Shown here: in pieces, positions 59,725-64,000 of the stretch
Layout of the letters: the number at the start of each line of letters is the position of its first letter
How positions within the stretch are numbered: position 1 is the first letter of the stretch
NCBI GenBank assembly: GCA_938021675.1
Contig: CALIFY010000039.1
Coordinates: 1 to 64,000 of the forward strand
Direction of reading: 5' to 3'
DNA from: an uncultured Acidimicrobiales bacterium
GTDB taxonomy: Bacteria > Actinomycetota > Acidimicrobiia > Acidimicrobiales > SZUA-35
Length of the DNA stretch: 64,000 bases
The notes under the pieces: generated by a model
Told to the model about the DNA's origin: nothing
What the model saw: only the letters and a program-made list of their open reading frames with translations
Databases searched by the model: none
Translations under genes and position numbers: made by a program

Positions 59725-60152
59725 GCCCGACTTCCGGGCGCCATGGACGGTGTGTCGGTCGCCGGGGTAAGGAGCACTCCGGCTTCGATCAAGGATGACC
59801 CTTCGAGGGGAAGTGTCACCGCTGTTCCGTCTTCGAGGCGAACCTGACCAGACAGCCGGCTGAGGTCAACCGACGTAATCTCGGCCCGTTCATAAACTCT
59901 CTGCTTGCGTCCACCGTCGGCGACGACGAATTGGAACTGGTCGATGCTTACCGACGATTGGCGGGCTTTGAACCACAACCACACCCCTCCGAGCCCAAAT
60001 GCAGCCGCGATTCCGAGCGACAGCAGCGCCATCGCCCGTGAGCCTCCGCTCACAATGATGGCTTGGATAACAAAGAATCCAGCCAACACGAAACTGACCA
60101 AGGTAAGAAAAGGGATAGCTCGCTGGTGAAGGACGACGGGTGCAGCGTTCAT
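59718..60152 (-). CDS. Small two-TM membrane protein with a beta-rich cytoplasmic tail
   Basis: A 144-residue protein with two membrane helices (about 13-34 and 42-60) and a C-terminal beta-rich region (SIDQFQFVVADGGRKQRVYERAEI in parts) that resembles bacterial PH-like domains attached to membrane proteins. The ATG at 60152 has GAGGAG 6 nt upstream; an upstream frame extension is not coding-like. Function unknown. Confidence 0.72.
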   Translation of the reverse strand: MNAAPVVLHQRAIPFLTLVSFVLAGFFVIQAIIVSGGSRAMALLSLGIAAAFGLGGVWLWFKARQSSVSIDQFQFVVADGGRKQRVYERAEITSVDLSRLSGQVRLEDGTAVTLPLEGSSLIEAGVLLTPATDTPSMAPGSRAQ

Positions 60153-60275
60153 CTTTATCTCCTCGCGGGTCTGTGCGAAAGGGTAGTACCGCCGCTTCCG
60201 TTCGCAACTAGGTTGACCACCCGGCATGTCGGCGATCTCACCGTGACACTGATTGGCGAAAGGTTGCCCGCTTGC

Positions 60276-60656
60276 TCACGCCGCCGAGTGATCGCAGGCC
60301 AGAGCCATGAGACGCTCGATAGCCGCCTCCGATTCGGTACCGAGTGCATTCCCGAATCGCTGCCGGAGACCCGACCGAAGTCGTATCGTGGCTGATGGGG
60401 ACCACCCCGACGCCCGTCCCCGGATCCGCGCCGCGAGAACCGTATACAACGCCGAGGCATCATTCAGGGCAACGATTTCAGCGGTTCTAGGGGTCTCAGG
60501 AGTCTCAGAATGCTCATAACCACACGGCGGGTTCCGGTAGGCCGCCACGTCGGGATGGGCTGGTGCGAGTTGCAAGATCGTCGGGCGACCTGCGTCTGCC
60601 GTTGCGTCGGCCGTCGTGGGCTCGAATAACTGGTGGTCGGCGGTCATAGGTGCCAT
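60276..60656 (-). CDS. Hypothetical protein
   Basis: A 126-residue frame starting ATG at 60656 (or ATG at 60647). The first half is low-complexity; the second half is helical (LNDASALYTVLAARIRGRASG, in parts, then ESEAAIERLMALACDH). Codon use is like neighbours. No family recognised, and the gene is only moderately supported. It is divergent from the amidase gene. Confidence 0.5.
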   Translation of the reverse strand: MAPMTADHQLFEPTTADATADAGRPTILQLAPAHPDVAAYRNPPCGYEHSETPETPRTAEIVALNDASALYTVLAARIRGRASGWSPSATIRLRSGLRQRFGNALGTESEAAIERLMALACDHSAA

Positions 60657-60868
60657 TGTGCGTTACCGCTGTGACACTCAACGGTCACCGCGCGAAACTC
60701 GTCGAGATCGATTCGGCCGCCTCGACCGGTACGTCACATCCCTCAACCCGGAGCATCCGTGTCACACCCTGCGCCTCCACAACCCACCTGTCCCGAGCTC
60801 CACATCCCTTTCTTCAACCATCGGCCCTGTATCGCCGTGCCGCGGCGATGATCGACACGGGAGGCATC

Positions 60869-62248
60869 ATGGCACCCATACGGTCGCTCCGACATCAGCT
60901 CTCTACCGGCGCCACCACGGCCCGTCTCCTGGTCGAGATGTCACTGGCGGCGATCGAAGACCCAGCGGGGGAGGGGAGTAGGGCCTTTCTCAGCGTTGCG
61001 GCCGACCGGGCACGAAGGGTCGCAGATGAGATAGATGCGACCCGAGCCTCCGGCGGAGCGGTGCCGCCGCTGGCCGGTATCCCGGTTGCGGTCAAAGATC
61101 TATGCGACGTCGAGGGAGAAGTGACGACCGCCGGATCGACCATCTTGGCCAACCGAGCGCCGGCAACTGCCCATGCCCCGGTCGTCGCCCGCCTGATAGC
61201 CGCCGGGTGCATTGTCGTCGGACGGACCAACATGACCGAGTTCGCCTACTCAGGACTGGGGCTTAACGCTCACTACGACACGCCACGAAGCCCCTGGGAC
61301 CGGTCCACCGGTCGGATCCCTGGCGGCTCGTCATCGGGGACGGCGGTGGCGGTAGCCGATGGCATGGTGGCCGCTGGCCTTGGGACAGACACCGGCGGGT
61401 CGTGTCGAATCCCGGCTGCGTTCTGCAGAATCGTGGGATACAAACCGACAGCCCGTCGGGTTCCGCTCGACGGGCTAATACCGCTATCGCCGTCCCTCGA
61501 CTCGGTTGGACCGCTGGGGACCACCGTCGACTGTTGCGTCAGCCTCGACGATGTCTTTGCCGGGGGAAACGGCGTCGTCGCCGAGACCAGGCCAGAACCG
61601 ACGTCACTTTCGCTTGGAGCTCTTCATCACCTCGTGCTCGATGACATGTCCCCCGAGGTGGCGACGGCATACGAGGCAGCGTTGACCCGATTGTCTTCAG
61701 CGGGGATTTCGGTGACAGACGTCGACGCCCCCGAGTTGACCGAACTGCCCCACATCCATCGCCAGGGCGGACTTGCGGCCTCCGAAGCCTACGCCTGGCA
61801 CCAAGAGCTACTGGCCAGCCATGGAGATGACTACGACCAGCGGGTGAGGCGGCGGATAGAACCTGGCGGCCAGCAACTCGCAAGCCACTACATCGAAGTC
61901 CTCAATCACCGCCGCCGACTTATCGAGGTAATGGACCGGCGCCAAGGTGGACTCGATGCATTCGTACTACCGACCGTACCCGTTCTTCCGCCGACGATGC
62001 AGAGCTTCGCCGACGATCCAGACCACTACGGCCAGCAGAATATTCTTTGCCTCCGAAACACCTCGGTCGGCAACTTTCTCGACGGGTGTGCCATCAGCGT
62101 GCCGGTGACGACGATCGATCAGCCGCCGGTTGGTCTGATGCTGATGAGTCGGTCGATGGACGATGACCGGTTGTTGCGGACCGCCCGCACGGTCGAAGCA
62201 GTATTGGGGCTTGGCGAAGGCCGGGTGAACGCAGGGGGAGTGGCGTAG
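60869..62248 (+). CDS. Amidase signature-family enzyme
   Basis: A 459-residue hydrolase that splits amides. The Ser-cisSer-Lys triad is present: Lys76 in VAVKDLCDV, Ser154 or Ser155 in GGSSSGTAVA, and the nucleophile Ser178 in GTDTGGSCRIPA. Length and order match the AS family; substrate unknown. It may also be a GatA-like protein, but no gatB or gatC is adjacent. The ATG at 60869 has GGAGG only 4 nt upstream; an ATG at 60848 is the alternative. Confidence 0.88.
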   Translation: MAPIRSLRHQLSTGATTARLLVEMSLAAIEDPAGEGSRAFLSVAADRARRVADEIDATRASGGAVPPLAGIPVAVKDLCDVEGEVTTAGSTILANRAPATAHAPVVARLIAAGCIVVGRTNMTEFAYSGLGLNAHYDTPRSPWDRSTGRIPGGSSSGTAVAVADGMVAAGLGTDTGGSCRIPAAFCRIVGYKPTARRVPLDGLIPLSPSLDSVGPLGTTVDCCVSLDDVFAGGNGVVAETRPEPTSLSLGALHHLVLDDMSPEVATAYEAALTRLSSAGISVTDVDAPELTELPHIHRQGGLAASEAYAWHQELLASHGDDYDQRVRRRIEPGGQQLASHYIEVLNHRRRLIEVMDRRQGGLDAFVLPTVPVLPPTMQSFADDPDHYGQQNILCLRNTSVGNFLDGCAISVPVTTIDQPPVGLMLMSRSMDDDRLLRTARTVEAVLGLGEGRVNAGGVA

Positions 62249-62265
62249 CTATCGCCCGGGAAGGG

Positions 62266-63048
62266 TCAAAAGCGGCTGGCGGCGTCGCGGCGACGTCGGA
62301 ACCGTTGGCGACGAGCCCGTTCGGCCAGCGCCCGAACCACAGGAAGCCGATCGATACCCCGGGGCGAAATATCAGACCTGGTGGGCCGCGAACCGACCAG
62401 ATTTGGTACGGCCAGCAACCTAACCGCGTGGGGTTCGACCCAAGTAAAGGTGTTCAGCGCTCCGTCGGAGGGCATGGGGCCCAGCAGTTGATCGCCAGGC
62501 TCGCCATGGGCAACGGTGTCGAGATGGGCAATCCAGCGGTCGAGTACGGACCGATGGAGCAAGTAGGCGTGAAGACCGTTGACCTTTCCCCGAAACGGCA
62601 GCCACCTCGGCCCGGTCTCTTCATTCTGGGCGCTAGCGGCGGCAACTTCACCCCAGTGGTCGAGGTACCCGAGGTTGGCGATTTGCCATGGCCGATCGTT
62701 GAGTTCTGAGAGCAAGCCATCGGCTGCTGTCGCCCACGCCGACGAGATGGCAATATCGTCCTCCAGGATGAGATTGACCATATTGCTGTTGTCTTGCGAC
62801 AAACGAGCGGCGGCCAAATGGGCCTCTAGGTTGCTTCGGAACCCAACGTTGGAGAAGCCACTGGGCTCGTCGAACCTTGGGGGGCGAATGAGATGTACAT
62901 CGTCTCGGCCGACGGTTCGGTTAAAGGCTCTGCTCAGCTCGGCTAGCGAGTCGTGCAGCCTGTCTTGGCGAGATCGCAGGTTGATAATGATCGGTTTGAT
63001 CTGATCGAGCCAATGGGTTTCGGAAGCCGTACCAGTCACCTCGGGCAT
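62266..63048 (-). CDS. Family 25 glycosyltransferase-like protein
   Basis: A 260-residue protein resembling GT25 (LPS glycosyltransferases and procollagen galactosyltransferases): N-terminal IKPIIINLRSRQDRLHDSLAE, then the metal-binding ILEDDIAISSAWATAADGLL and later LHAYLLHRSVLDRWIAHLD with GDQLLGPM. It should transfer a hexose to an acceptor of the cell surface. TAGAAT on the minus strand lies about 16 nt before the ATG. Neighbouring genes do not form a polysaccharide cluster, so the pathway is unclear. Confidence 0.83.
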   Translation of the reverse strand: MPEVTGTASETHWLDQIKPIIINLRSRQDRLHDSLAELSRAFNRTVGRDDVHLIRPPRFDEPSGFSNVGFRSNLEAHLAAARLSQDNSNMVNLILEDDIAISSAWATAADGLLSELNDRPWQIANLGYLDHWGEVAAASAQNEETGPRWLPFRGKVNGLHAYLLHRSVLDRWIAHLDTVAHGEPGDQLLGPMPSDGALNTFTWVEPHAVRLLAVPNLVGSRPTRSDISPRGIDRLPVVRALAERARRQRFRRRRDAASRF

Positions 63049-63152
63049 GTCGCAGCGTCGATCGATTCTATTGGCCTATTGATTCAATTGACAGAGTAGT
63101 GCGCTGACGGGGTAGTGCCATACCAGCTGCTGCTAGGGTCGGGCCTAGCGAT

Positions 63153-63992
63153 ATGCAAAGCGATGTAGATGAGCTTGGTTCGATCACGATGTCAGCCGTA
63201 GGACGTGACCGCGTTGAACTCAACGCAGATTCCATCGTTCGAACCGCTCAGACCCTGCACAGACGGGTTGAGTCCCGATTCCCGGGCCGCGGTTTGACCA
63301 AGCAGGCAGCGTTACTCGTTCAGCTTGCCGAGCAGGGAAAGATCCGCTCAGCCGAAATCGCCCGACCCCTGTGGTGGACACGACTTTTGTACGTGGCTTT
63401 GGCCGTAGCGGTCGTTATTGGATTGTTGGCCATACCGTTCGACCTGTCGTCGAACGAACAGCGTGACTTTCTCGAATGGGTTCAGATCATCGAGGCGGGA
63501 ATCAACGATCTTGTGTTGCTCGGCGCCGGCATCGCGTTCGTGATAACGGTTGAGACCCGCGTCAAGCGTCGTCGCTGTCGTCACGAGCTGCACCAACTAC
63601 GGTCACTTGCTCATGTCATCGACATGCACCAACTAACGAAGGACCCCCAACGTGTCGTCGGAGCTCAGGATGCCGATCGGCGGGTTCCCGAAGCAGAGAT
63701 GACGCCCTTCGAGCTCGGGCGCTACCTCGACTACTGCTCCGAGCTCCTCTCTATCTCCGGCAAAGTAGCAGCCCTGTATGTACAGGACTTCGACGATTCG
63801 GTAGCCCTCGAAGCCGTAAGCGAAATCGAAAGTCTCACCACCGGTCTCTCACGAAAGATCTGGCAGAAGATGTCCATCTTGATCGCCGCTCACCCCGACG
63901 CGGTGGGCCCCGCCAAACTGGTTCCGCCGTCGGCAGTCGATTCCTCATCGTTGCCGGCAAACAAGTCGTCAGAGCAGACGAAGGCGGAATGA
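63153..63992 (+). CDS. Two-TM membrane protein of unknown function
   Basis: A 279-residue protein. The first 70 residues are soluble and helical (SIVRTAQTLHRRVESRFP), followed by two membrane helices (about 76-95 and 112-133), then a cytoplasmic helical region of about 130 residues (HQLRSLAHVIDMHQLTK; FELGRYLDYCSELLSISGKV) ending in a Ser/Lys-rich tail. No family recognised. The stop overlaps an ATG (ATGA) of what may be the next gene at the window end. Confidence 0.75.
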   Translation: MQSDVDELGSITMSAVGRDRVELNADSIVRTAQTLHRRVESRFPGRGLTKQAALLVQLAEQGKIRSAEIARPLWWTRLLYVALAVAVVIGLLAIPFDLSSNEQRDFLEWVQIIEAGINDLVLLGAGIAFVITVETRVKRRRCRHELHQLRSLAHVIDMHQLTKDPQRVVGAQDADRRVPEAEMTPFELGRYLDYCSELLSISGKVAALYVQDFDDSVALEAVSEIESLTTGLSRKIWQKMSILIAAHPDAVGPAKLVPPSAVDSSSLPANKSSEQTKAE

Positions 63993-64000
63993 TGCGAAAC
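63989..64000 (+). CDS. Possible start of the next gene, cut by the window end
   Basis: ATG at 63989 overlaps the previous stop by ATGA and opens a frame (Met-Met-Arg-Asn) that continues beyond the window. Such overlaps are common in this window, which is the only support. Confidence 0.3.

Overview
The window looks like chromosomal DNA from a GC-rich actinobacterium, most likely of the class Acidimicrobiia (inference). It carries a complete bacterial proteasome/pupylation cluster (arc, dop, pup, prcB, prcA, pafA, pafB, pafC), which among bacteria is largely an actinobacterial trait. It also has two gene orders known from mycobacteria: pgsA-type synthase, gcvH, FHA protein, bifunctional nuclease, MerR; and pafBC followed by tat and helY. 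No rRNA, tRNA, CRISPR array or clear insertion sequence was seen.

Layout. 1-8 kb: a partial gene at the left edge, a secreted GH81 beta-1,3-glucanase, an overlapping operon of exported serine hydrolase, ECF sigma factor and membrane protein, a membrane-anchored HNH protein, and a methyltransferase in an AT-richer patch. 8-16.4 kb: DUF1304 protein, a frameshifted quinone oxidoreductase, SRAP protein, DUF2079 protein, phosphatidyltransferase, and the gcvH/FHA/bfn/merR block. 16.4-21 kb: a GGDEF protein, and a histidine phosphatase and oligopeptidase B whose start codons lie only 25 bp apart, back to back. 21-30 kb: the proteasome system (ATPase, Pup, deamidase, core particle, Pup ligase, paired WYL regulators). 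30-37.5 kb: signal peptidase with a very long disordered N-terminus, a GDPD-like protein lacking catalytic residues, tatB-tatC-helY and a lone DAGK C-terminal domain, the last four overlapping by 4 nt each. 37.7-44.3 kb: a tandem ThyX-like protein, a LysM transglycosylase, acidic zinc-ribbon and coiled proteins, GNAT, NUDIX, and a large TRAM-like protein. 44.4-49.3 kb: tyrosine recombinase, XRE regulator divergent from an alpha/beta hydrolase, a GT2, and a 2OG-Fe(II) oxygenase. 49.3-55 kb: a gene-poor patch, PIN-PhoH ATPase, lipoprotein, AAA+ ATPase and DUF2510-PrsW protease. 55-64 kb: a Thr-rich lipoprotein with a worn M23 fold, methyltransferase, a membrane-anchored TIR-like protein, sulfurtransferase, amidase, GT25 and a membrane protein at the right edge.

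A recurring signal is a TANNNT hexamer 6-8 nt before the start codon with no Shine-Dalgarno sequence, seen before about a dozen genes; it suggests that leaderless transcription is common here. Small frame overlaps (ATGA, GTGA, TTGA) mark several translationally coupled operons. The less usual items are the TIR-like membrane protein, the two-copy ThyX-like protein with complementary broken motifs, the DAGK C-terminal fragment in the tat-helY operon, the GDPD pseudoenzyme, the 270-residue LepB extension and the G8 frameshift. No clearly undescribed multi-gene system could be established from sequence alone.
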